From Acetobacteraceae bacterium (GTDB taxonomy: Bacteria > Pseudomonadota > Alphaproteobacteria > Acetobacterales > Acetobacteraceae): a DNA stretch of 64,000 nucleotides. The stretch spans positions 1-64,000 of the forward strand of contig SHWL01000005.1 in assembly GCA_009693865.1 (NCBI GenBank), given 5' to 3'. The notes beneath the pieces are model-generated. The model had not been told where the DNA came from, did no database searches, and saw nothing but the letters and a program-made list of their open reading frames with translations. Positions 54,459-62,963 of the stretch are shown here, one piece after another (position 1 is the first letter of the stretch; every line of letters begins with the position of its first letter). The position numbers and the translations under genes were made by a program.

Positions 54459-55214
54459 ATGGCCGGTCAACAAACCGGCGGACGGATGAGCACGACGGCC
54501 ACTCCCATCGCTGCCCCGATCGATTCCTCGGGCGGCCCACGCGCCTACGGCCGCCGCTATTGGGTCTTCGCCGTTCCCGCCGCCATGGTGGTGCTGCTGG
54601 TGATCCTGTTCCCCTGGATCTTCACCCTCTTCATGTCGGTGCACGAGTGGAAGGTCACCGGGGACACGCCGTTCGTCGGCCTTGCGAGCCAGACCTCCTT
54701 TATGCAGGGCCGCGCCGCCTTCTGGTGGGACGGAATCGGATTTTCCGCGCCCCTGCTGGATAAAACGAAATCTCGCATCAGCGAGAAGGTCGGCTTCGCC
54801 CCCGTCCCCGCTGGCCCGAAAGCGCACAATGCCTGCACCTTCATCGACGGCATCGGCATCCCCGCCAACGCGAAGAACAAAAAAGCCGCCTGGATGTTCG
54901 TGCAGTGGATCACCGGCAAGCCGATGCAGAATGAGCAGCTTCGTTCCGGCTCCGGCACGCCCGCGCGCCTGTCGTGCTACGGCCGCGAGGACATCGTCAA
55001 AGGCAGCGCGTTCCCTCAGGAATGGTTCGACACGACGTCGATCAGCCTGAAGATCGCGCGCTCCGGCCTGCCGGTGATCGTTCCGGTCACCGAGTTCCGC
55101 GATACCATTGGCACCGGCCTGACCAACATCGTTGGCGGCGCCGATGTCGCGACGGAATTGAAAAAAGCCACCGCGGCGTTCCAACCCGTCCTGGATAAGT
55201 CGAACGAGGCCTGA
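54459..55214 (+). pseudogene. Chimera of sugar ABC permease N-terminus and solute-binding-protein C-terminus
   Basis: 251 codons without a stop. The first ~68 residues are the start of a MalF/UgpA-like permease (RRYWVFAVPAAMVVLLVILF, SVHEWKVTGDTPFVGLA). From about TSFMQGRAAFWWDGIG onward it is the C-terminal half of a family 1 solute-binding protein (KSRISEKVGFAPVPAGP, GIGIPANAKNKKAAWMFVQW). The joint is in frame near 54690. Neither part is complete, so transport function is lost; the protein may still be made. Start either 54459 or 54486. Confidence 0.75.
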
Positions 55215-55286
55215 ACCCCGCGGCTGGGCATCTCAGGCCGCGCTCAGGATCGGCGTCCGATCTGGCCGCGACGATTCGCGTGCCTT

Positions 55287-55433
55287 ATCGTCATGGCCCA
55301 ACTCCTTGATCGTCATGGCCCAACTCCCTTTTCGTCATGGCCCGGCCCCCGCCTTCGCAGGGGCAGGCTTCGTCCGGGCCACCCGGAGCGGCACCGTGCT
55401 GAACGGGTGGCCCGGACGAGCCGGGCCATGACG
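55287..55433. repeat. REP-like palindrome with short tandem repeats
   Basis: Two copies of cgtcatggcccaactcc lead into cgtcatggcccgg (55333-55345). The right arm gggtggcccggacgag ... catgacg (55405-55433) pairs with it and with cgtccgggccaccc (55371-55384); the left arm is interrupted by a small gc-rich hairpin (55346-55370). Same family as the elements at 29692 and 61129. Confidence 0.75.
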
Positions 55434-55493
55434 GGGGTGGGACCGCGATTCGCTTCAACCTGAATAGATACTCTGGCCTTTCCCACGCGGACT

Positions 55494-55682
55494 GCCAGCA
55501 GTTCTCATTTTGGCCGCGCTCATTTTGCAAACGTCATCACCGGGCTCGTCCCGGTGACCGGAAGTGGCACGCACTGGGCCAAAATGGCACTCAAGGCCGA
55601 AGCTTCGTGCCGCGACCGGTCCCCGGGACGGGCCCGGGGATGACGAAAATGGGCTGACGCGGCCAAAATGAGAACTGCTGGC
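55494..55682. repeat. Nested palindromic element with 25-bp perfect outer arms
   Basis: Outer arms at 55494-55518 and 55658-55682 are exact reverse complements (core cagttctcattttggccg). Inside, gtcatcaccgggctcgtccc pairs imperfectly with gggacgggcccggggatgac. With the element at 55287 it fills the 499-bp gap 55215-55713, in which I see no gene. Confidence 0.8.
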
Positions 55683-55713
55683 GGACCACTTTCAAGCCGC
55701 GCTCTTCGCTGGA

Positions 55714-56925
55714 TTACTGATACGCCAGCGCGTGCCGGCGGCGGCCGCGTGTCAGCAGGAACACCGCGATCGCCAGATTCAACGCGTTCCACAACACGCC
55801 GTTGCCGAACGCCGCGCGATACGACCCGGTCAGATCGAAGATCGCCCCCGACATCCAGCCGCCAAGCGCCATGCCCATCATGGTCGCCATCATCACGATC
55901 CCGACGCGACCGCCGGTTTCGCTTACCGGGAAGTTCTCCCGAATGATGATCGTGTAGCTCGGCACGATGCCGCCCTGGAACAAGCCGAACATCGCGGAGA
56001 TCAGGAACAACGACAGCAGCCCGTCGCTGGTCAGGTACAACGCCAACGCCGTCATCTGAGCGGCCGATCCGATCGCCAGCGTCGTCAATCCGCCCAACCG
56101 GTCCGCGACGAACCCGGACGCGATCCGGCTGACGATGCCGAACCCCAGCATCAACGACAGCATGCGCGCGCCGTTCGCCGCGCCATACCCAAGGTCGCCG
56201 CAGTAAGCGACGATGTGCGCCTGCGGCATGGCCATCGCCAGGCAACACAACGCGCCCGCCAGCACCAGTAACGTTTGCAACATTCCGGGCGAGAGCTGCG
56301 CCGCCCTCGGGAATCCCGACGCCAACGGCGGCGCGCTCGCGGACCGTACAGGCGCGGGCGAGCGCAGCAACAGCGTCAGCGGCACCATCAGAACCACAAC
56401 GACCAGACCGATCCACAGATGCGCGGTGCGCCAGCCCAGGGTCCGGATCAGATACTCGACGACGGGGGGCCAGATCGCGCCCGCGATGTAGTTACCGGAC
56501 GCACACAAGGCGACCGCGATGCCGCGGCGGCGCTCGAACCACTTCGAGACATCGGCCATCAATGGCGCGAAGGTCGCGGCGGTGCCGAACATGCCGATGA
56601 ACACGCCGTAAATCACCGCGAACTGCGACACGTCGCCGGCAATCGAGACCAGCGCGTAGCCGATCCCCAATGACACCGCTCCAACCATGACCGGCGCGAC
56701 GATGCCGATCCGGTCGGACAGCCTGCCCATGATCACGCCGCCCAATCCGAACCCGATCGAGGTCAGCGTGAAGGGCAAGGAGGCCTCGCCGCGTGCCACG
56801 CTGAACTCCGCCTGAACGGCGGGTAGCGCGACGACGACGGACCACATGCCGACACCGCCAACGGTGGACAGCAGGACGGATATGGCCAGGCGAAACCAGG
56901 CGTAGGACGAGTCGATTTCGCGCAA
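55714..56925 (-). CDS. MFS transporter, monocarboxylate-porter-like
   Basis: 403 aa, 12 hydrophobic helices. MFS loop motif GRLSDRIG near residue 68 and RIASGFVADRLGG near 262; the sequence WSVVVALPAVQAEFSVARGE in helix 1 is typical of the oxalate/formate or monocarboxylate porter group. It probably imports an organic acid. It lies 2 bp after the cinA stop on the same strand. Confidence 0.9.
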   Translation of the reverse strand: MREIDSSYAWFRLAISVLLSTVGGVGMWSVVVALPAVQAEFSVARGEASLPFTLTSIGFGLGGVIMGRLSDRIGIVAPVMVGAVSLGIGYALVSIAGDVSQFAVIYGVFIGMFGTAATFAPLMADVSKWFERRRGIAVALCASGNYIAGAIWPPVVEYLIRTLGWRTAHLWIGLVVVVLMVPLTLLLRSPAPVRSASAPPLASGFPRAAQLSPGMLQTLLVLAGALCCLAMAMPQAHIVAYCGDLGYGAANGARMLSLMLGFGIVSRIASGFVADRLGGLTTLAIGSAAQMTALALYLTSDGLLSLFLISAMFGLFQGGIVPSYTIIIRENFPVSETGGRVGIVMMATMMGMALGGWMSGAIFDLTGSYRAAFGNGVLWNALNLAIAVFLLTRGRRRHALAYQ

Positions 56926-56927
56926 GG

Positions 56928-58199
56928 TCAGGTCTTTTCGAAGTCGATCCGTTCAACCACCGGCAAGCCCTGCAACTGGCGGCGCAGGCAATCCAGACCC
57001 AGTTCCACGGCCCCCAGGCGCACCCACTCCCGCCCGCCCAGAATGCGGGAGCGGCGGAAATCGACACCTTCGGGGCTGGCGATGCCAATCCAGATCGTGC
57101 CGCCAAGGTCGATGCGATCGGAGCCCTCGTCGAGTTCGATCAGCACGGCCAAAGCATGCGAGGCACCCGTCTGTTCGCGGGCCGCTTTGGCGACGGCGAT
57201 GGTCGCCTCCTCGGTCATCTCGCCGGCCAGCGCGACGGACTTCAGGCCGAAAACATTGTGCAGTTCAGAGAAATGCCGGACGACGGCACCGCGGCGGAAC
57301 ACGTGCTCCGCGGTCGGCAGATGCGCGATCCGGGCGGCGATCTGTCCGGCCGTGAACGTTTCCACCACGGCGAGAGTCGCCTGTTTCGCCAGCAGCGCGG
57401 CCAGCACCACGCCCTCCAGCGTTTGGTCGTCCTCGGCGATGATGAAGTTGCCCAGACGTTGTTTTACCTCAGCGGCGATCGGGGCAAGCTTGCGGTGGAC
57501 ATCGTTCATGTCCGTACCGCGCACGGTCAGTTTCGTTTCCAATTGCGGGTAATGCGCGCGGAAGCCGAGCTTGACGCCGCCTTCGGGATCCAGGTCCTCA
57601 ATCCCGGTCAGCAATTGATCGGCGTGCGATTCGCCGATCCCGTAGGAATGAAACCGCTTCAAATGGATCGAGGCGGGCGCGCCGGAGCGGGCGAGCATGC
57701 GAGGGATCACTTGCTCCTCCAGCATTTTTCGTAATTCGCGCGGCACCCCGGGGGTGAAGAAAAAGCGCGCCTTGCCGATGTCCATGGCGAAGCCGCAGGC
57801 AGTGCCGACGGGGTTGTCGATCATCTCGGCCGTCGCGGGCAGCATCGCCTGCTTGCGATTGTTCGGCGGCATGGTCCGGGCGCGGCGGGTGAAGAAGCTT
57901 TCCATCTTCTCCAGCCATTCCTCATGCAACACCAACTCCACCCCGGCCGCCTGGGCGGCGATTTCCTGCGACAGATCGTCCACGGTCGGGCCCAGTCCGC
58001 CATTGACGATGACGGCGTCGGCGCGCTCGCCCGCGAGCTTGAAGGCAGCGAGCAGCGACTCACGATCGTCGCCGACCGTCGTGCCCCAATGCACGGACAG
58101 GCCGACGTCCTCCAGCTTCTGCGCCATGTAGCTGAAGTTGGTGTTGACGATCTTGCCGGTGAGTACTTCGTCGCCGGTGCAAAGGATTTCGATGCGCAT
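56928..58199 (-). CDS. cinA: CinA family protein (two-domain)
   Basis: 423 aa from the ATG at 58199 (GAGGG upstream). The N-terminal MoaB/MogA-like domain (EILCTGDEVLTGKIVNTNFS, VNGGLGPTVDDLSQE near 65) acts as ADP-ribose pyrophosphatase in characterised members. The C-terminal domain corresponds to NMN deamidase (PncC), but its active-site motif reads VVETFTAGQIAARI where (A/S)ESCTGG is usual, replacing the catalytic Ser by Thr. The deamidase activity is therefore uncertain. Next gene on the strand is an MFS carrier. Confidence 0.88.
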   Translation of the reverse strand: MRIEILCTGDEVLTGKIVNTNFSYMAQKLEDVGLSVHWGTTVGDDRESLLAAFKLAGERADAVIVNGGLGPTVDDLSQEIAAQAAGVELVLHEEWLEKMESFFTRRARTMPPNNRKQAMLPATAEMIDNPVGTACGFAMDIGKARFFFTPGVPRELRKMLEEQVIPRMLARSGAPASIHLKRFHSYGIGESHADQLLTGIEDLDPEGGVKLGFRAHYPQLETKLTVRGTDMNDVHRKLAPIAAEVKQRLGNFIIAEDDQTLEGVVLAALLAKQATLAVVETFTAGQIAARIAHLPTAEHVFRRGAVVRHFSELHNVFGLKSVALAGEMTEEATIAVAKAAREQTGASHALAVLIELDEGSDRIDLGGTIWIGIASPEGVDFRRSRILGGREWVRLGAVELGLDCLRRQLQGLPVVERIDFEKT

Positions 58200-58299
58200 G
58201 GACCCTCTCAATCCCCCATAAGGTGCGGGAAGCAGAGGCGCGCGGCAAGATAGCCCGCCTTTGCGACCCTTCCGGGCCCACGGCTGCCCTATAAACACG

Positions 58300-58424
58300 C
58301 TCCGTGCGCCCTCCTTCGTCCTTCGTGTTCTCCGTGCGAGGCCCTTGTCTTGGTTCGTGCCGCGTTAAGTCAGAAAGAAGGGTCTCGCACGGAGAACACG
58401 GAGGACGATGGAGGGCGCACGGAG
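58300..58424. repeat. Long imperfect inverted repeat
   Basis: About 47-bp arms (58300-58346 / 58378-58424), core gtgttctccgtgcgag, with an outer ctccgtgcgccctcc pairing to ggagggcgcacggag and a ~31-bp loop. Of a different sequence family from the gtcatggcccgg elements. It fills much of the 309-bp gap between cinA and the acyl-CoA synthetase genes, which are divergent. Confidence 0.75.
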
Positions 58425-58508
58425 GTTCTTCACGCCGATCCTGGCCCCATGCTTCCCGGCGGGTGGCTTCCGTGTAAATTCGCCGGCACCCGGCCAGGGA
58501 GAAAACGA

Positions 58509-60143
58509 ATGACAAGCATGTACGATGAAGGTCTGGAGAAGACCGAGGCCAACCACGCCCCGCTGACCCCGCTGACATTCCTGGAGCGGGCGGCCTTTGT
58601 GTATCCGAACCGGCTGTCCGTCGTGCATGGCGCCCAGACATTCACCTGGCAGGAGACCTATGCGCGCTGCCGCCGTCTGGCCTCGGCACTTGCCCGGCTG
58701 GGGATCGGCAAGAACGATACCGTTTCGGCGATGCTGCCCAATACGCCGCCAATGTACGAAGCACATTTCGGCGTGCCGATGTGCGGCGCGGTATTGAACG
58801 CCCTCAACACCCGCCTCGACGCCGAAACAATCGCCTTCCAACTGAACCACGCCAACACAAAAGCCCTGATCGTGGACGGAGAATTCTCGCCAATCGTCGA
58901 AAAAGCGCTGACGCTGCTTAACACGAAACCCATCGTCATCGACGTCGACGATCCCGCGTTTCAGGGTGGCAAACGGCTTGGCCAGATCGAATATGAAACA
59001 TTCCTCGCAAGCGGCGATCCCGAATATGCCTGGCAAAATCCGGCCGACGAGTGGGACGCGATCGCGTTGAACTACACCTCCGGCACAACCGGCGATCCGA
59101 AGGGCGTCGTGTACCATCACCGCGGCGCGCATTTGAACGCGATCAGCAACATCCTCAACTGGGGCATGCCGCATCACCCGGTCTATCTCTGGACGCTGCC
59201 GATGTTTCATTGCAACGGCTGGTGTTTTCCCTGGACGATGGCGGAACGCGCGGGCGTCAATGTCTGTCTGCGCCGGGTGGAAGCGAAAGCGGCACTGGAC
59301 GCGATCCGCGATAACCGCGTGACCCACATGTGTGGCGCGCCGATCGTCTACTCGCTGCTGATCAACGCCCCAGCGGAGTTGCTGGCGGGGATCGAGCACA
59401 AAATCCAGGGCCAGGTCGCGGGTGCCTCGCCGCCGGCTTCGATCATCGAAGGCACCGAACGGATCGGCATCGAATTGACCCATGTCTACGGCCTGACAGA
59501 GGTCTACGGTCCAGCGTCCGTATGTAGCAAACACGAGGATTGGGCGGCGATGCCCATCGACCGGCGCGCCGAACGCAACGGACGGCAGGGCGTGCGGACA
59601 CCGTTGCAGGAAGCGCTCGTGGTGCTCGATCCCGAAACGATGCAACCGGTGCCACGGGACGGCGAAACGATGGGCGAGATCATGTTCCGCGGCAACATCA
59701 CCATGAAGGGCTATCTGAAAAATCCCACCGCGACTGAAAAAGCCTTCGAGGGCGGCTGGTTCCACACCGGCGACCTCGCGGTCACGCAATCCGACGGTTA
59801 CGTGAAAATTCGCGACCGTTCGAAGGACATCATCATTTCCGGCGGCGAGAACATTTCCTCGATCGAGGTCGAGGAAGCCTTGTATCGCCACCCCTCGGTG
59901 TTGACCGCCGCCGTGGTCGCGCAGCCCGATCCGAAATGGGGTGAAACGCCTCGCGCGTATGTCGAACTGAAACCCGGCGCGACCGTGACGGAAGAGGAAC
60001 TTCGAACATTTTGCCGCCAGCACATGGCCGGGTTCAAGGTCCCCAAAGCGATCGTGTTCGGCGACGTGCCGAAGACCTCAACCGGAAAGATCCAGAAATT
60101 CGCGTTGCGCGAACTGGCGAAATCCGCCAGCGCCATCGACTGA
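58509..60143 (+). CDS. Acyl-CoA synthetase (AMP-forming)
   Basis: 544 aa from the ATG at 58509 (AGGGAGA upstream). ANL motifs: NYTSGTTGDPKGVVYHHRGA near 185, TLPMFHCNGWCFPW near 230, THVYGLTEVYGP near 320, WFHTGDLAV, then DRSKDIIISGGENISSIEVE near 440 and the catalytic Lys in PKTSTGKIQKF. It belongs to the medium/long-chain or dimethylsulfoniopropionate-type ligases. The VOC gene follows after 15 bp. Confidence 0.93.
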   Translation: MTSMYDEGLEKTEANHAPLTPLTFLERAAFVYPNRLSVVHGAQTFTWQETYARCRRLASALARLGIGKNDTVSAMLPNTPPMYEAHFGVPMCGAVLNALNTRLDAETIAFQLNHANTKALIVDGEFSPIVEKALTLLNTKPIVIDVDDPAFQGGKRLGQIEYETFLASGDPEYAWQNPADEWDAIALNYTSGTTGDPKGVVYHHRGAHLNAISNILNWGMPHHPVYLWTLPMFHCNGWCFPWTMAERAGVNVCLRRVEAKAALDAIRDNRVTHMCGAPIVYSLLINAPAELLAGIEHKIQGQVAGASPPASIIEGTERIGIELTHVYGLTEVYGPASVCSKHEDWAAMPIDRRAERNGRQGVRTPLQEALVVLDPETMQPVPRDGETMGEIMFRGNITMKGYLKNPTATEKAFEGGWFHTGDLAVTQSDGYVKIRDRSKDIIISGGENISSIEVEEALYRHPSVLTAAVVAQPDPKWGETPRAYVELKPGATVTEEELRTFCRQHMAGFKVPKAIVFGDVPKTSTGKIQKFALRELAKSASAID

Positions 60144-60158
60144 TGAAGGAGAAAGATC

Positions 60159-61085
60159 ATGCTGCCAACGCCAGGCTTTCACCACCTGCGCCTTAACTCC
60201 GCCGATCCTGACGCAGCCATCGCCTTCTACACGCGCCAGTTTCCCTCGACGTCCGCCGGAACCTGGGCCGGCCTGCCGGCATTGCGCTCTCCCAACAACG
60301 TGATGATCGTGTTCAATAAGGTGGATAAAACGCCAGCCATGTCGCCGGCCAGCGCGATCTGGCATTTCGGCTGGCACGTGCCGGATGTGCGCGGCAGAAT
60401 CGAGACATTCAAAGCCCGGCCCGAGGTGAAACTGCTGCCACTCTACACGACCGGCGAGGGCGGTTACGTCCTGATCAACAGCGATACGTGGCCCGCGGCA
60501 AAGGGCGGCGCGCCCGGTTTGACGCGCGCGCAGATCGCCGAGGCGAAGGCGAACAACATTCAACCGGCGGGCGGCGGCGGCTTCGCTTACATGGAGGGAC
60601 CGGAGGGCGCACTGGTCGAATATGTCGGCGATCATCCGGCGGAACGGTTCGATCACGTGCATCTCTGGCAGGAAGATCCGTTGGCCGCGCTCGATTGGTA
60701 CCAGACCCATCTCAATGCGCCCACACGGCCCGGTTATGTGCCGCCTTCCGCCGATTCACCGGAACGCAAGATTAAACGCGGAGTGGAACGGTCGTGGCCG
60801 TCGCTGACCCGGGACGGCATGTTCCGCGATCCTCGCGCGGGCGTGTTGTTCGGCGACGTCGTGCTGACCTGGTATGGCAATCAATGGGACACGCCATTGG
60901 TGCCCTCGCGCGGACAGTTGCAGGATCATCTCGCGTTCAGCGTCGCCGACCTCGATGCGTGGGTCGGCAAACTTCGCGGCGAAGGGATCACGTTCCTGGA
61001 ACGGCCATACAAAATCGGCGACACGCGCGCCGTGATGATCGAGGGACCGAGCCGGGAGGCGTTGGAACTGGTGGAAGTTAAGTAA
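60159..61085 (+). CDS. Two-domain VOC family protein (extradiol-dioxygenase-like)
   Basis: 308 aa with two VOC modules. Candidate metal ligands: His in GFHHLRLNSADPD, FDHVHLW (about residue 167), and Glu in LELVEV at the extreme C-terminus. The C-terminal module also has QDHLAFSVADLDAW. AAGGAG lies 8 nt before the ATG. It is co-directional with the acyl-CoA synthetase 15 bp upstream. Could be a ring-cleavage enzyme or a glyoxalase-like lyase; not decided by sequence. Confidence 0.85.
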   Translation: MLPTPGFHHLRLNSADPDAAIAFYTRQFPSTSAGTWAGLPALRSPNNVMIVFNKVDKTPAMSPASAIWHFGWHVPDVRGRIETFKARPEVKLLPLYTTGEGGYVLINSDTWPAAKGGAPGLTRAQIAEAKANNIQPAGGGGFAYMEGPEGALVEYVGDHPAERFDHVHLWQEDPLAALDWYQTHLNAPTRPGYVPPSADSPERKIKRGVERSWPSLTRDGMFRDPRAGVLFGDVVLTWYGNQWDTPLVPSRGQLQDHLAFSVADLDAWVGKLRGEGITFLERPYKIGDTRAVMIEGPSREALELVEVK

Positions 61086-61128
61086 TACCAGGCCGCTTGA
61101 ACTTTGACTTTCGGCCCGCCGCCTCCTC

Positions 61129-61209
61129 CCGTCATGGCCCGGCTTGTCCGGGCCACCCATTTCAGCACGGTGCCACAACGGGTGGCCCGGACAAGCCGGG
61201 CCATGACGG
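61129..61209. repeat. REP-like palindrome with 30-bp perfect arms
   Basis: Arms at 61129-61158 and 61180-61209 are exact reverse complements (core gtcatggcccggcttgtccg) around a 21-bp loop. Flanking ggcggg/cctcctcc sequences extend the symmetry imperfectly. It lies between convergent genes and is the cleanest copy of this family in the window. Confidence 0.85.
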
Positions 61210-61259
61210 AAGGAGGAGGCGGCGGGCCATGACGGTGCGAGTGGGCGGTACGGCAATCC

Positions 61260-62648
61260 TCAAACCGGCAGCGCCACGTTCTCCCAACCCGACAGCACCT
61301 CGATCGCGCGCGACACGCGAAACACCGCTGCTTCGTCGAACGGCCGCCCCACCACCTGCACCCCGATCGGCAACCCGTCGGAGGCGAGGCCCACGGGCAC
61401 ACTCATCGCCGGGTGACCGGTCACGTTGAACGGAATGGTTTGCATGGGCCCAGCTGAGGACAGCGCGTCCACGGTGGCATCGAACCGAGGCGCGGTGTTC
61501 AGAGCGGACGCGGTCAGCAGCACATCATACCGCGACAATGCCGCGTTCACCGCGCCCGTCAGCTCCCGCCGCGCGCGCAACGCGTTGATGTAATCGCCGG
61601 CGGTGACAGCGGCACCAAGCACGAAACGGTTGGCGGTGATTTCGCCATAGTCCAGCAGCCGCTTACGCATGTCGGATGCATGGATCGCGTAGGCCTCGGC
61701 CATCATGATGACCCGGCCCGCGGCGGCGAACAACGCGTAGTCGGGCAACGCGATGTCCTCGACTGTGGCGCCCGCCGCGCGCAACTGGTCCGCCGTCCGC
61801 TCGATCCCCGCCAGCACATCGTGCGTGACGGCCTCGGCGGTCTGGAAGAATGCGCGAGGGATGCCAATGCGCAATCCCGCGACACCCTTGTTCAGATCGG
61901 CCAGATAATCTCCCACGGGCACATTCGCGCTGGCGGCATCGGCCGGGTCGTGACCGGCCAGGATGCCCATTACGATCGCGGAATCCTCGACCGAGCGCGA
62001 CAGCGGGCCGCAATGATCCAGCGTCCAGGACAGCGGGAACACGCCTCGCCGAGACACCCTTCCATACGTCGGCTTGATCCCCGACAGTCCGCACCACGCC
62101 GCTGGGCCTCGGATCGACCCGCCGGTGTCCGACCCCATGGCCATGCGCACCATGCGCGAGGCGATGGCGGTCGCGGAGCCCGACGACGACCCGCCCGTCA
62201 CGTGCGCCGGGTTCCAGGGGTTGCGCGACGGCGGGAACGGCAGGTCGAAACTGGGCCCGCCCAGAGCGAACTCGTGGGTGGCGAGTTTGCCAAGCAGAAC
62301 GCCGCCGGCACCGGTGAATTTCGCCGCGACGACGCTGTCGGCGGCCGGAATGTTATCCAACCGCAACTTAGAATGGCACGTCGAGCGGATACCGCCAGTG
62401 TCGTAAATGTCTTTCAGCGCGTAGGGGATGCCGTGAAACGGTCCCATATCCATGCCGGCCTTTCGCTCGGCGTCGGCGCGGCGCGCATCGCCGCGGGCAC
62501 GCTCAGGCGTCAACAGGACAAAGGCATTCAGGGCGGGATCGTGCGCGGCGATACGATCCAGCGCGTTGTTGGTCAGTTGGATCGACGTCACCGTTCCGTC
62601 GCGCAAGGCGCGACCCATCGCGGCGATCGAAAGATCGGCGGTGTCCAT
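61260..62648 (-). CDS. Amidase, AtzE/GatA-like
   Basis: 462 aa from the ATG at 62648 with GGAGG upstream. Amidase-signature catalytic triad: Lys79 (YALKDIYDTGG), cis-Ser in TGGSSSGSAT (154-156) and Ser178 in GSDTGGSIRG. The start overlaps the stop of a 66-aa DUF4089 gene, the pairing known for AtzE/AtzG, the 1-carboxybiuret hydrolase of cyanuric acid breakdown. Hydrolysis of a biuret-, urea- or amide-like substrate is expected; no other atz-type gene is in the window. Confidence 0.92.
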   Translation of the reverse strand: MDTADLSIAAMGRALRDGTVTSIQLTNNALDRIAAHDPALNAFVLLTPERARGDARRADAERKAGMDMGPFHGIPYALKDIYDTGGIRSTCHSKLRLDNIPAADSVVAAKFTGAGGVLLGKLATHEFALGGPSFDLPFPPSRNPWNPAHVTGGSSSGSATAIASRMVRMAMGSDTGGSIRGPAAWCGLSGIKPTYGRVSRRGVFPLSWTLDHCGPLSRSVEDSAIVMGILAGHDPADAASANVPVGDYLADLNKGVAGLRIGIPRAFFQTAEAVTHDVLAGIERTADQLRAAGATVEDIALPDYALFAAAGRVIMMAEAYAIHASDMRKRLLDYGEITANRFVLGAAVTAGDYINALRARRELTGAVNAALSRYDVLLTASALNTAPRFDATVDALSSAGPMQTIPFNVTGHPAMSVPVGLASDGLPIGVQVVGRPFDEAAVFRVSRAIEVLSGWENVALPV

Positions 62649-62848
62649 CACAGGCCTCCCGGCCGGGTCAGGCGGAAGACGTTGGAGGGCTCGTCGGTGT
62701 AAGCGTAGCGGTCGTGCAGCAGCGCCATCTGTTCGCGGAAGTCCGCGTAACTGGCAAGCACGGTGGCGCGCCGCTGCTCGGGCACGGTCAGTCCGGCGCG
62801 GCGCATCAGGACGTCGAATTCGGCGGCGAGGTCTGCTGGTGACGGCAT
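62648..62848 (-). CDS. DUF4089 / AtzG-like small amidase subunit
   Basis: 66 aa. Sequence AELAAEFDVLMRRAGLTVPE-like helix, then the FREQMALLHDRYAYTDEPSN segment, typical of DUF4089. AtzG, a member, is a GatC-like partner required for the AtzE amidase. The ATGA overlap with the amidase gene supports the same arrangement here. The N-terminus reads MPSPADLAAEFDVL. Confidence 0.85.
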   Translation of the reverse strand: MPSPADLAAEFDVLMRRAGLTVPEQRRATVLASYADFREQMALLHDRYAYTDEPSNVFRLTRPGGL

Positions 62849-62963
62849 GGCTGCTTCTCCTGTCGAGCCGATTATGCACCGATCTCCGTCCTCGGCCAGA
62901 CGGGGGAATGGGAGCCGCGCGATTCGACCGCGCCAACAGGTTCCCTTCCCTCCCCCAAACCGA

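Noticed and set aside
58365-60023. 552-codon minus-strand frame opposite the acyl-CoA synthetase
   Set aside because: Antisense to a clear ANL enzyme; composition typical of a shadow frame and no ribosome site.
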